Shown piece after piece: positions 19,201 through 28,634 of a stretch of DNA of 64,000 nt. The notes under the pieces were generated by a model. The model was not told where the DNA came from. It did not search any database and saw only the letters and a program-made list of their open reading frames with translations. Both the position numbers and the translations under genes were made by a program. Source of the DNA: an uncultured Clostridia bacterium. Lineage in GTDB: Bacteria > Bacillota > Clostridia > TANB77 > CAG-508. The stretch lies in the NCBI GenBank assembly GCA_934162615.1, contig CAKPJK010000003.1, forward strand, positions 1-64,000. Reading direction: 5' to 3'. Position 1 is the first letter of the stretch. Each line of letters begins with the position of its first letter.

Positions 19201-22200
19201 AGGACCTGCAGTATTATTAAAGTCATTCAACATTTTTTGCTCTTCATCAGTAATAATATTGATATTATTAATAAGTTGACTTTGGTCATTAATCAAACTA
19301 TTAAGCACAAACAAATAATGTTTTAAAATGCTCTCTGCAGTTTGATATTTAAATAAATCAGTATTATATTCAACCCTTATGACATTCATATCCGGTACAA
19401 CTTCTAACAACAAATTAAATTTAGAAGTAGAAGTATTTGGTCTTACAATATCAAAACTATAATCATCTATTTTAAATTTCTTATCATGAGGAGTTTGATA
19501 TGTAAACACAACATCCAATAATGAATTTGCAGGTGAACTCAACTTGCTAATCAATTCATTATAAGGATAAGGTTGGTTTGACAACGTCTCTTTTATCAAA
19601 TCCTGAGTTTCAAACAAGAAACTAGAAAACTCAGAACTAGAATTTATTTTATTTCTTAATAATGTGTTATTAACAAACATACCAATCATACTATTTAACT
19701 CAGAATACATCCTTAAATCAACAGGAGTACCAACAATTATATCACTTTGACCAGTATATTTATAAAGAACAACATAAAATACACTTATAAAAAATGTAAA
19801 TGGTGAAACTCTATATTTTTTAGCAATATCATTAACTTTCTTAAATATAGAAGAATCCACACAAAAATCAACACTAGAACCACTAAATGATTTTACATTT
19901 GAAACTGCATAATCATAAGGCAAGTTCAAAATTGGTAATTCTTTAGTATTAATTTTAGAAAGCCAATAATTTTCAACATTAGTGATTTTATCACTATTAA
20001 TAAATTCATTTTCAGAAACTGCATAATCAATATATTCAACATCCAAAGGTTTAACATCTTTATCTTGATAAAGTTTGCAAAATTCATCCATCATAATATA
20101 AAGAGAAGAACCATCCATTACAATATGATGTGAATCAATCAAAATCATAGTTTTTTCATTATCCAAATAATATACTGCAACACGAAGAAGAGGAGCATTA
20201 GACAAATCAAAAGGTTTAGCAAAATTATCAAGAATAGATTGCTTATTAGCCTCTGTATCATAATAAATTTCAATATCAAAAGGAACATCATCCAAAACAA
20301 CTTGGCTAGCAACACCATCTATAATTGAAAAACTTGTTCTAAAACTTGATTGCAATTTAACAATTTTTTCAAAAGTAGATTTAACTTTATTTGCATCCAA
20401 AATTGTATCAGTTAAAAATCCACAAGATACATTATAAACAAGAGAATCCTTATCCATTTGTGCAGCATAGAACATTGATTTCTGTGAAGATGACAACGGA
20501 TAATATGATTTTTTTACTGTTTTTTCAATGTGCTTTAAACCTGTTTGATTAGAACAAGCAATCAAATTTGCTAAATCCATCAAAGAATGTGTATTATACA
20601 AATCCCTAATTGAAATAGTAACTCCAAATATTTGCTCAATTTTAGCAGATAAATGTATGATTCCAATAGAATCTAGACCTATACTAAATAAATCATCATC
20701 CATACTAATATTGCCATTATTAGAAATTTTTGAAATTATATCAAATACCTTTTGCTCAATATCATTTTTAGGCAACACGACATTTTTGTTAATTTCCAAA
20801 GTAACCGCATCCAAAGCCTTTCTATCAATCTTACCATTTGGTGTATGAGGTAGTTTTTCCATATTAACAAAATGACTTGGAATCATATAAGTAGGAAGAC
20901 TTTTCAACAAATGAGCCTTCAAATCATCTATATTAATATCTTCAGAAGATGTATAATAAGCACAAAGAATTTTTTTACCATTCAAAGTAGGGCAACCAAC
21001 TGCACAAGAAGTAATATTATCAAAAACTGAAATAGTATTTTCAATTTCGCCCAACTCAATTCTATAACCATGCATTTTAACTTGGAAATCCGCTCTACCC
21101 AAATGAACAATTTCACCATCATAAGTACGATAAGCCAAATCATTAGTATTATAAATAATTTTATTATCAATAAATTTTATAAAATTCTCACTAGTTAAAT
21201 CTGGTCTACCAAAATATCCACGTGAAACACCATCACCACCAATATATAAATTACCAACAACATAAGGTGGCAAAATTTTATGGTTAGGGTCCAAAATGTA
21301 ACATTGAGTATTTGCAATAGGTTTACCAATTGTTATATTACTATTTTTTGTCAAATCTTTCATAGTAGACCAAATAGTAGTCTCTGTTGGACCATACATA
21401 TTATAAATATTTGCACTAGAAAGATGCTTTAATTTAACTAATAAATTTTCTGGCAAAGATTCTCCACCAACCAAAATATCAGTCATATTTTTTAGATAAT
21501 CTAAACAAGAAGAATCCTCTAAAAATGCTAAAAATCTTGAAGGCGTAGTTTGCATCATTGTAACATTATTATTTAAACATAACCTATTAAAAGCAGAAGC
21601 ATCTTTTTGCTCAAACTCATTTGCAATAACAACTTTTAAACCATTAGTCAAAGAACACCAAAGTTCCAAACCAAAAATATCAAAACAAATTGTTGTCAAA
21701 GACACCATTGTCTTATTAGAGTTAAAATCAATATGCTGCATCATACCAACTATAAAGTTATGAACATTTTTATGTGTGAGCATAACGCCCTTAGGGTTAC
21801 CAGTAGAACCAGAAGTATAAATTAAATACATCAATTGGTCTGGTAAAATTTTTAAGTTCAAATTATCTTTTTTCAAATCATTATATAAACCTTGATTTAA
21901 AGATATATTTATTTTTTTATAAGTACCTTCAATTAAATCAAAAGTCTGATCATTAACAAGAATAATATTAGACTTACTGTTATCTAACATATAAGAAATT
22001 CTTTGTAATGGATAATCTGGGTCAATTGGCAAATAAGTTGCACCAGCCTTTAAAATAGCAATTAAACCAATAACCATTTCTACAGAACGATTTGTCATAA
22101 TACCAACAATATCGCCAGACTTTACACCAGCATTAACCAAATAATTAGCCAATTGGTTAGCCTTCTCATTTAAATCTTTATAAGTCAATTTTTTTCCATT

Positions 22201-23631
22201 AGAAACAACCGCAATATTATCAGGAGATTTTTGTACTTGCTCCTCAAACAAATCAACAACAGTTTTATCCAATTGGTAATCAACCTTTGTATCATTAAAA
22301 ACATTCAAAACCTTATTCTTCTCATCAGGAGTAATAATCTCGATATCACGAGAAATAATATCACCATTCTCCAAAATTTGGCCAATCATATAAAGAATAC
22401 GATTATTAACATTAATAACATCATCCTTAGAATACTTATCAACCAAAAAATCATAATCAATAAGTAAACTACCCGTATCATTAATATCATAAATATGAAT
22501 ATTAAAATCATTAGCACAATAATTATTAAAAATCCAATCAGTCTTATAATCACCCAAAGAACCATCAAAAGCCTTAGTAATCTGATAAGAAATCAAAATA
22601 TTATACAAATTAGGTATATTACCATTTTTACCACGAATATCCTCCAAAATAGAATTATAAGAATACTTTTGATGTCTCAAAATACCCATCAATTTTGTAG
22701 CAACACTGCTTGCAAGAGACTTAAAAGAAACATCATTAATATTATCAAATCTAACTGGAACTGTACTAATAAACATACCAGTTGTATGTTTTTCCTTAAA
22801 ATTAGAACGGTTTAAAATAGGCGTACCGATAACAAAATCATCTATATTAGACACACGACCAATATAAATAGAAAACACCGCCATAAAGAAATTAAAAGTA
22901 GAAATACTATTTTCTCTACAAAAACTATTGATTTTAGACACAATATCCCTATCCAATTCAAAGCCCAATCTTTTAGCGTTATAAGACACATTTTTTACGC
23001 CATTAATTGAACAAGGAATTGTTGCTTGTTCTGGTATTGTACTAAAAGTTTGATTCCAAAAAGTTTTATCATTCTCAAATTTTTTACTATTTTTATATTC
23101 TTTTTCAGATTTAATATAGTCCAAATAAGAAAAAGTATCTGGAACAAAATCCTTATTATTTTTAAGAGCATTATAATTCTTTATAATCTCTTGAATTACA
23201 AGCCCAAGAGACCATGAATCAGCAATTAAGTGATTAACAGTCAAAATAATACACGCAAAATTACCTTTAGATATTGCAAGTTTAAACTTGAATAAATCAG
23301 AATCTATAATATTAAACTTAAATTTTGCTTCGCTTTTTTCTATTTGTTTAACTTCAGACTCATTATTAATATATTCAACATCTATGTTGAATTTTTCGTA
23401 ATCTGCTATATATTGTCTTACATCATTTTTCTCTTGTATTACATGAATTCTAAAACTATCATTTTGTTTTACTACATTGTTGATTGCTTGTTTTAATAAT
23501 TCTTCGTCAATTTTTCCATATAAAGTTCCTGAAACACAGATGTTGTTTACAGTTGTGCCTTCGTAAAATTGTTCTGTGTACCAGATTGATTTTTGTGGAT
23601 TTGTTAATTCAAAAAGTTCTTTATTTCCCAT
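16195..23631 (-). CDS. Two-module NRPS with terminal reductase (C-A-T-C-A-T-R)
   Basis: 2478 residues. Domains: C1 (about 1-430; NHLIADS in place of HHxxxDG), A1 (460-950; TSGSTGNPKG), carrier 1 (Ser988 in GLDSIG), C2 (1050-1470; HHIVMDG near 1165), A2 (1480-1975), carrier 2 (Ser2022 in GGDSIG) and a reductase (2095-2478; GTTGYLG, YTTTK). Aligned by eye to GrsA, the A1 pocket reads DILQLGMIWK, nearly the known glycine code. A2 reads DIYTVGIVLK, which I cannot assign. The reductase would release a dipeptide aldehyde that can cyclise to a (dihydro)pyrazinone; the first C domain could add an N-acyl cap. This is the layout of the gut clostridial protease-inhibitor synthetases. No phosphopantetheinyl transferase or exporter lies nearby. 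Confidence 0.95.
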   Translation of the reverse strand: MGNKELFELTNPQKSIWYTEQFYEGTTVNNICVSGTLYGKIDEELLKQAINNVVKQNDSFRIHVIQEKNDVRQYIADYEKFNIDVEYINNESEVKQIEKSEAKFKFNIIDSDLFKFKLAISKGNFACIILTVNHLIADSWSLGLVIQEIIKNYNALKNNKDFVPDTFSYLDYIKSEKEYKNSKKFENDKTFWNQTFSTIPEQATIPCSINGVKNVSYNAKRLGFELDRDIVSKINSFCRENSISTFNFFMAVFSIYIGRVSNIDDFVIGTPILNRSNFKEKHTTGMFISTVPVRFDNINDVSFKSLASSVATKLMGILRHQKYSYNSILEDIRGKNGNIPNLYNILISYQITKAFDGSLGDYKTDWIFNNYCANDFNIHIYDINDTGSLLIDYDFLVDKYSKDDVINVNNRILYMIGQILENGDIISRDIEIITPDEKNKVLNVFNDTKVDYQLDKTVVDLFEEQVQKSPDNIAVVSNGKKLTYKDLNEKANQLANYLVNAGVKSGDIVGIMTNRSVEMVIGLIAILKAGATYLPIDPDYPLQRISYMLDNSKSNIILVNDQTFDLIEGTYKKINISLNQGLYNDLKKDNLNLKILPDQLMYLIYTSGSTGNPKGVMLTHKNVHNFIVGMMQHIDFNSNKTMVSLTTICFDIFGLELWCSLTNGLKVVIANEFEQKDASAFNRLCLNNNVTMMQTTPSRFLAFLEDSSCLDYLKNMTDILVGGESLPENLLVKLKHLSSANIYNMYGPTETTIWSTMKDLTKNSNITIGKPIANTQCYILDPNHKILPPYVVGNLYIGGDGVSRGYFGRPDLTSENFIKFIDNKIIYNTNDLAYRTYDGEIVHLGRADFQVKMHGYRIELGEIENTISVFDNITSCAVGCPTLNGKKILCAYYTSSEDINIDDLKAHLLKSLPTYMIPSHFVNMEKLPHTPNGKIDRKALDAVTLEINKNVVLPKNDIEQKVFDIISKISNNGNISMDDDLFSIGLDSIGIIHLSAKIEQIFGVTISIRDLYNTHSLMDLANLIACSNQTGLKHIEKTVKKSYYPLSSSQKSMFYAAQMDKDSLVYNVSCGFLTDTILDANKVKSTFEKIVKLQSSFRTSFSIIDGVASQVVLDDVPFDIEIYYDTEANKQSILDNFAKPFDLSNAPLLRVAVYYLDNEKTMILIDSHHIVMDGSSLYIMMDEFCKLYQDKDVKPLDVEYIDYAVSENEFINSDKITNVENYWLSKINTKELPILNLPYDYAVSNVKSFSGSSVDFCVDSSIFKKVNDIAKKYRVSPFTFFISVFYVVLYKYTGQSDIIVGTPVDLRMYSELNSMIGMFVNNTLLRNKINSSSEFSSFLFETQDLIKETLSNQPYPYNELISKLSSPANSLLDVVFTYQTPHDKKFKIDDYSFDIVRPNTSTSKFNLLLEVVPDMNVIRVEYNTDLFKYQTAESILKHYLFVLNSLINDQSQLINNINIITDEEQKMLNDFNNTAGPINSDTVVSIFEDQVEKNSNNIALICDDVSLTYSELNEKANSLAHYLISKGIGRNDKVCIMTNRSLETIVCMLGISKAGAAFFNVDPTYPIERTKYYLEDSQTKYVLTQKSLRERVESIENCIEIDLSNDEIYGKIYDNPNVTVLPEDLSYVIYTSGSTGTPKGVMLNQVGFANMTKAMTKVLDYLKEGNKHTLVSVTSTPFDIFVYEIIVSLTHGLKVVMANNAEHRNPKLLDALIKKYNVDVMTVTPSLMKINYDNREPDTALALVKNMVFGGEPLPEKFVKDLRALADDITIYNIYGPSEITVLSNVQNLDGETEITVGPPIMNTQIHILDKNMNQVPIGVIGEIYISGIQVGLGYIGKPEMTASRFMDNPFGPGKIYKSGDIGRWTFDGKVQCLGRVDNQIKLRGLRIELGEIENIMSNVPGVSASVVNKIEMDGKEVLCGYYVADSSVLPDTVKLALKKALPPYMVPSYVIRLDKMPYTINRKIDRKSLPLPSLHRSISTKTVNIDELNTNEEKLLQIWKNILKVDDITVNDNFFDIGGDSIGAIQMQIEAIKYGLKFEYADIFNYPTIKELSNKLPSSEINFIEDYDYDKINSVLARNTLDNLSSIVPATIDNILLIGTTGYLGAHIIDEFMKQNSGIIYCLTRPKNNVDPTSRLKQTLNFYFGDKYSNQFSKRIRVVEGDISKEGLGLSTSDYDLIRNNIDVVINSGAIVKHYGLKGQFDDINVLGTQNVVDFCKKENKRLLHISTMSVSGSGEKEEAIEETPENINFKKQFSETNLFVGQKLKGVYTTTKYKAELIVLEAIYDGLNAQILRLGNITNRYSDGVFQQNVDNNAFAKRIKSFIEIGAVPKYMLKHAIELTPVDLAAEAIVKIMNHDSNCNVFHIYNTKLMTIKLLLETLDSLGHEIIPMSDEMFAYLITGILSDNEKKKCLSGIIYDLDESKKLTYTYNVRLHANFTDEYLKRVSFSWKDIDADYIIRYMKYFEKIGFIPGGDTNE

Positions 23632-23670
23632 TTATATTACCCCTTTAAATTTACATTTAATAACAATTGC

Positions 23671-23699
23671 ATTATACTATTAAAAAACATAATATGCAA
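23671..23699 (-). promoter_or_regulatory. Promoter of the NRPS-kinase operon
   Basis: On the minus strand TTGCAT (23699-23694), a 17-bp spacer and a perfect TATAAT (23676-23671). An AAAGGGG ribosome site follows before the ATG at 23631. Confidence 0.7.
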
Positions 23700-23790
23700 G
23701 CATTTGACAGGTTTTTCAAAAAAATTTATATGTAGTATAAAATAAACATTTAAGACTATTTTCCACTTTAAAATAAATAATTTACATAAA

Positions 23791-23819
23791 TTGACTTTTG
23801 AACAAAAATTTGATACAAT
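23791..23819 (+). promoter_or_regulatory. Divergent promoter for the YqhQ-like gene
   Basis: TTGACT (23791-23796), a 17-bp spacer and TACAAT (23814-23819), then an AAAGGAGAA ribosome site. Confidence 0.6.
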
Positions 23820-23854
23820 AGATATATAAATTTTGTAGAAAAGGAGAATTTAAC

Positions 23855-24628
23855 ATGGAAGAAAAAAAACAAATAAGAAAGGCACGGGCAAAAAAGAATG
23901 GAATAATTTTCTATTCGAACCTCAATCCTATAGTTGGAGTAGAAACATTTATTGATGAATCAGGCAAGGTAAAATCAAAAAAGATACCAACGACGCTAGA
24001 TGAAGAAAATTGCATTCTTGAAAAAATGCAGGATGAGAAAAATGACACATGGAAAGTCGTTTTCTTTGATATTTTTTTGTTAATATTAAGTTTATTAACA
24101 AGAAAATTTTTAATTGTGTATGCAACATTTTATTTTTCGGTATTTGCATCCAATAAAATATTTATTTTTGTAAAGAATGCATATGAATTTAAATCCAAAA
24201 ATGGCAAAGAACATTCTAAATCTAAGTTCAATGCTGCCAAACACATGGTACTAAATGCATATAATACATTACAAAGAATACCTACATTTGATGAAGTAAA
24301 AAGAGCTTCAAGGTATACAAAATTTTGTGAAAGCAATAAAATTATATGTGAAATTATTATGTATTCATTAGTGAGCATAGAACTTATCATCTGGCAAATT
24401 ATGGAAAACAATTTATTGTTAAGATTTATTATTACAGATATTATTATATGTGCATTTATATTAGTTAAAATAGGAGAACCAAGAGTATGGCTAAAGATTT
24501 TCCAATTCTTTACTACAACACCACCTACTGATAAGGAAATAGAAGTGGCGATTGAAGGAGTAAAATCTTTTGAAAAAATGGAAAAAGAAATAAAAGAGGG
24601 AAAGATAAAAATGGTTATTCATTCCTAA
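23855..24628 (+). CDS. Membrane protein with weak YqhQ (DUF1385)-like motif
   Basis: 257 residues. The N-terminus is basic; a first pair of membrane segments lies at about 68-105 and a second pair at about 163-205. Between them is FNAAKHMVLNAYNTLQRIPT followed by VKRASRYTKFC. This resembles the DUF1385/YqhQ signature HGAEHKxxNxYE...VxxxSRxHxRC, but His and Cys positions are only partly kept. I would call it a distant relative of unknown function. It is divergent from the NRPS and has its own promoter, so a role in that pathway is possible but unsupported. It carries one of the few CGG codons here, at residue 12. Confidence 0.5.
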   Translation: MEEKKQIRKARAKKNGIIFYSNLNPIVGVETFIDESGKVKSKKIPTTLDEENCILEKMQDEKNDTWKVVFFDIFLLILSLLTRKFLIVYATFYFSVFASNKIFIFVKNAYEFKSKNGKEHSKSKFNAAKHMVLNAYNTLQRIPTFDEVKRASRYTKFCESNKIICEIIMYSLVSIELIIWQIMENNLLLRFIITDIIICAFILVKIGEPRVWLKIFQFFTTTPPTDKEIEVAIEGVKSFEKMEKEIKEGKIKMVIHS

Positions 24629-24784
24629 ATCTTCCAAAAAAATTGTAATTAAAAAACAAAAAACACAAAACAGTTCTTGTTTTGTGTTTTTTCCATATTA
24701 TCAGTAAAATAAAAAAATAAAAATGAATAAGCAGCAACGTTTAATACTTCCAAAACTGTACATAATAAAAGCAGGAGGAAAGAA

Positions 24785-25955
24785 ATGGCAAAAAAATCAA
24801 AAAAGAAAAACAAAAGAAAAGGAACAGTATTAACAATAATACTAACGGCACTAATAACAACAATAGGAATGTATGTATACAATACATACACAAAAATAGA
24901 CGTAAATCCACAAAACTACGAAACACAAAGAACACTATCCACAGAAAAAGAACAAACTGTGGAAAACGTAGAGCAAAAAAGTCAAACAATAGCAAATACA
25001 TTAGAACAAACCATGGAAAGCGTAGTAGGAATATCAAAACTAAAAGACGCAGGTAGTTCAATATTTTCCACAAACACAGAAACAACACTAGGACTAGGAA
25101 CAGGAATAATCATATCAGAAAACGGATATATACTAAGTAACGAACACGTAACAGGAACAAAATATAGTACATGCTACATAACATTAGAAAATAGTAAAAA
25201 ATACGACGGTACAGTAGTATGGAGCGACTCAGATTTAGATTTATCAATAACAAAAATAGAAGCAAATAATTTAAAATATATATCATTAGGGGATTCAAGC
25301 AAAATAAGAATAGGGGAAACAGTATATGCAATAGGAAATCCAATAGGATTCGAATTTAGAAGAACAGTAACATCAGGAATAATAAGCAGTAAAAATAGAA
25401 CAATAAAACTAGAAGAAAAAGAAAATACAACATACATGTCAGACCTAATCCAAACAGATGCAACAATAAACCCAGGAAACAGCGGAGGACCTTTAATATA
25501 TCCAAACGGAGAAGTAATACGGAATTAATACAGTAAAAATATCTTCCGCAGAAGGAATAGGATTTGCAATTCCAATAAATGTTGTAAAACCAGTAATTCA
25601 AAGTTTTATAAAAAATAATAAATTTGAACAAGCAACAATGGGAGTATACGCATATGATAAAAATGTCATACCATATTTAGATAATAGTTCTGGAATTTCA
25701 ATTAATAATACATTGAAATTCGACAGTGGAATATACGTAACTCAAATTATAAAAAATGGACCTGCATCAAAAACAGAGCTGAAAGAAGGAGATATAATTG
25801 TAGCAATAGATGACAAAGAACTTGAAACTATGAATGATTTACGAGAATATATTTATAGTAAAAATCCAAATGATATTGTTACATTACAAATTACAAGAGG
25901 TAAAATAAACAAAACAATATCAATAGTATTACGGAAAAAAATAATAGAACTTTAA
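24785..25955 (+). pseudogene. HtrA/DegP-type serine protease, split by a +1 shift at CGG
   Basis: The first frame (24785-25528) has a membrane anchor (about 12-32) and a trypsin-like domain with NEHVTG, DLDLSITKI and catalytic Ser233 in GNSGGPL. It then reads GEVI-CGG-N-stop. Dropping the C at 25520 restores GEVIGINTVKISSAEGIGFAIP and a PDZ domain (ITKNGPA-like stretch, EGDIIVAIDD) ending at 25955. The family motif GEVIGIN fixes the shift point exactly at the CGG codon. Restored, it would be about 390 residues: an extracytoplasmic quality-control protease. Two other genes in the window show the same kind of break, so programmed +1 shifting, decay and sequence error are all open. Confidence 0.85.
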
Positions 25956-25997
25956 CCTAATACACGCCATAAACATTGACACATGGAATGTATTAGG
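25954..25997. terminator. Hairpin between HtrA and M23 genes
   Basis: CCTAATACA and TGTATTAGG arms enclose a long loop, between the two convergent stops. Confidence 0.55.
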
Positions 25998-27068
25998 TTA
26001 ATATTCTTTAAAATTAAACTTTCTCACAAAATCCTTTGTATCAGAATTATTCATAAAAACAGTAGAGCGATTTTGCATCAAAAACTCAATAATATTATAA
26101 ACATCAATCCAAATTTCATTATTACCATCAACCTGAGACTCATCAAAAATAAGTTGCAAACCAAAATGAAGATGTGGAACATTGATGTTATTTACATTCT
26201 CCTTAGTACTATAACCAGTCATTCCCAAATAACCAATAACATCGCCAGCAGTAACTTTTGCCCCCTCTGTAAGACCTGCAGCATAAGGATGATTTTTTCT
26301 CAAATGAGCGTAATAATAATATCTTTTTCCATCTAAACTCCTAATGCCAACACGCCAACCACCATACTGATTCCAACCCAGATGTTCGACAGTACCAGAC
26401 TCAACGGCAATAATTGGAGTTCCAATACTTCCCATCAAATCATTCCCCAAATGGGTACGCTTAAAACCATAAGACCTAGAAGCACCAAAATCATCATAAT
26501 GACTAAAACTATAATTTTTGGCAATAGGCAAAAAAGCCTTAATGCCATATTTATCTTCAAAATGAGTAGTACCATTTTCATCTGCTACTTCAACAGAGTA
26601 ATTACCGATGAATCCACTTAAAATAGCAGAATATGCATTAAAATAGTAATTATAATACTTCATATTTTGTGTTAAATCTTGAATAGACTTTCCATTTTTT
26701 AATTGTACAACCAACTTATCCAAATCATTTTGTTTAAAATTCTTAAAATTCCCACCATTTTTACAAGCAAGATATGCCAACAATTCTATCCAATTATATT
26801 TAATTTCAGAATTAGAATTGTGAGAGTCTATATCTAATTTTGCAGTTTTTGACATTGCTTCAGAAGTCACATTAAAATCAACCCATTTTATAAAATTTCC
26901 ATCAGAAGATTCTGTTAGTGAAGAATGAGAATAGTTGTTCCAAAATAATTCAGGCCCAAAATTTACTGATTTTGAAATGAAAATGTAACTTGTTAAAGTT
27001 ATAATTATTAATAACGTTGTTGTTATAAGGTAGAAATATTTATTTATTTTTAAAGTTTTTGCAATCAT
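25998..27068 (-). CDS. M23 (LytM-type) metallopeptidase, membrane anchored
   Basis: 356 residues. A membrane segment lies at about 13-32, then a helical region, and a LytM domain at about 195-320. Zinc ligands are visible in RTHLGNDL (HxxxD) and PHLHFG (HxH), with YYAHL between. M23 enzymes cut peptidoglycan cross-bridges or, if inactive, activate other hydrolases; here all metal ligands are present, so activity is likely. The domain is followed by a tail of about 35 residues. GGAGG precedes the ATG at 27068. It converges with the HtrA gene. Confidence 0.88.
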   Translation of the reverse strand: MIAKTLKINKYFYLITTTLLIIITLTSYIFISKSVNFGPELFWNNYSHSSLTESSDGNFIKWVDFNVTSEAMSKTAKLDIDSHNSNSEIKYNWIELLAYLACKNGGNFKNFKQNDLDKLVVQLKNGKSIQDLTQNMKYYNYYFNAYSAILSGFIGNYSVEVADENGTTHFEDKYGIKAFLPIAKNYSFSHYDDFGASRSYGFKRTHLGNDLMGSIGTPIIAVESGTVEHLGWNQYGGWRVGIRSLDGKRYYYYAHLRKNHPYAAGLTEGAKVTAGDVIGYLGMTGYSTKENVNNINVPHLHFGLQLIFDESQVDGNNEIWIDVYNIIEFLMQNRSTVFMNNSDTKDFVRKFNFKEY

Positions 27069-27206
27069 TTTATTCCTCCATATTAAAGGATGTTATTAAA
27101 ATATATTTAAATAAAAAATTTTTATGCAAGGTAAATTTGCTTAAATTATGTAAATATGATATAATTGTATCATCAACAAGATGCATTAAAATTAGGAGGA
27201 CGCAAT

Positions 27207-27569
27207 ATGATTAAAACAGAAAAGTTACCAGAAGATATGCTAATCGATTTGAACAATAATGGGAAACGGGACTGTGAGGTAAAAAAAACTGTCCTGGAAG
27301 ACATTGAAGAGGTGCAATGTCTGGAAGTGGGACCGAATTTAATAATACGGACCCATAAACATATTGAAGAATGGGAGGTATGGATATGGCCTTCTAGAGG
27401 ACAGGCATATATATGTCCCAAAGGAGGACAACATGCTTTACTAAACACGTCCAATACCAAAATGAATCTTATAGCCATAAAAGGCAAAAAAGATTATTCG
27501 TATGAGGAATTGGCATTAGCCTTTATGAATTTAGGCTTCAAGGTTGCAAAAGGCGACCTCCAAAACTGA
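27207..27569 (+). CDS. Small single-domain cupin protein
   Basis: 120 residues from the ATG at 27207, which has AGGAGG 7 bp upstream. Both cupin motifs are clear: motif 1 is THKHIEEWE (HxH...E), and motif 2 is GQAYICPKGGQHALLN, an exact match to Gx5PxGx2Hx3N. It probably binds a metal in a beta-barrel; substrate unknown. The N-terminal part has DLNNNGKRD, like a short acidic loop. Composition is less AT-rich than the neighbours, with two CGG codons in frame and a GC-rich terminator, features shared with the lipoprotein at 7421. Transfer or a different expression class is possible. Confidence 0.75.
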   Translation: MIKTEKLPEDMLIDLNNNGKRDCEVKKTVLEDIEEVQCLEVGPNLIIRTHKHIEEWEVWIWPSRGQAYICPKGGQHALLNTSNTKMNLIAIKGKKDYSYEELALAFMNLGFKVAKGDLQN

Positions 27570-27572
27570 GAG

Positions 27573-27598
27573 AGGGGCAAATTGCCCCCTTTTTATAA
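27573..27598 (+). terminator. GC-rich terminator of the cupin gene
   Basis: GGGGCAA and TTGCCCC arms followed by CTTTTTA. Confidence 0.85.
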
Positions 27599-27634
27599 TT
27601 TAATTAAAAGAAAAATATATGAAAGGTGATTAAT

Positions 27635-28491
27635 TTGGTAAATTTAGAATTATATAAAATATACGTAACAGTAGCCAAAGAACAAAACATCACTAGAGCA
27701 AGTGAAAAATTAAATATATCTCAACCCGCCGTAACAAAACATATAAAAAATTTAGAAAACATACTAGAGACAAAACTATTTGAAAGAAATAATAAAGGAC
27801 TAAAATTAACAGAAACAGGAGAAAAATTATATCAAAAATTAAAACAACCAATAAATGAAATAATTGAAATAGATAAAGAATTTAGTAAAAGCAAAAATAT
27901 AACAATAGGTTCTCATAACCATTTATTAAATAAAGTATTTGGAGAAAGCGTAAATGAATTTTATTTAGAATATCCAGACATAAATACAGATTTAAAATGT
28001 TATGAAACAAACAAAATGTTAGAAATGCTAGAAGATAAAGAAATAGACATAGTATTTTCTAAAAAAGTAGAAGAATATAGAAATAAGAATATAAAATACA
28101 TACCACTTGGAAAATTAAACGATATATTTATAATAAATAAAAATTCAGATATAGCAAATAAAGTATTAACACTAGAAGAAATAGAGAAAAAATTATATAT
28201 GTTCCACGAAAATATGCTCAAACAGTAACAAGACTAAACGAACTAACAAAAAATAAAAAATTAAACTTAAAAAATTCAAGTTACAATACAATATTGGAAA
28301 TAACAAGTAAAAGCGACTCAATAGGACTGATTACAAAAGAATATATAGAAAAAGAAGAATTTAAAAAATACAATTTAGTAGAACTAAAAACAGAATTAAA
28401 ACTTAAACCAATTGAATTCGGAATATATTTTAATACAGAAAGAAAAAAAGAAGTAAATTGTTTAATAAAAATAATAAGAGAAAAATTTTAA
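27635..28491 (+). pseudogene. LysR-family regulator with -1 frameshift in an A run
   Basis: The first frame (TTG at 27635 after AAAGGTGA, stop at 28228) gives a LysR helix-turn-helix (TRASEKLNISQPAVTKHIKNLE) and half of the substrate-binding domain. At the six-A run 28187-28192 a missing A would restore IEKKIIYVPRKYAQTVTRLNEL and the rest of the domain to 28491 (IREKF). Full length would be about 286 residues, normal for the family. The change is in a homopolymer and unlike the CGG breaks; it could be a sequencing error, phase variation or decay. The radical SAM gene 140 bp downstream is a possible target. Confidence 0.8.
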
Positions 28492-28634
28492 ATTCAAGTT
28501 CATTATAACTTCTGGTTATCACAAACAGACAAAAAAATATTATACAACTCAACATAAAAATGGTATCATAAAAAAGTACAAATAATAATCATAAAACCTA
28601 TTGTAAATATAATAGGAAAGAAAGGAAGAGTATA

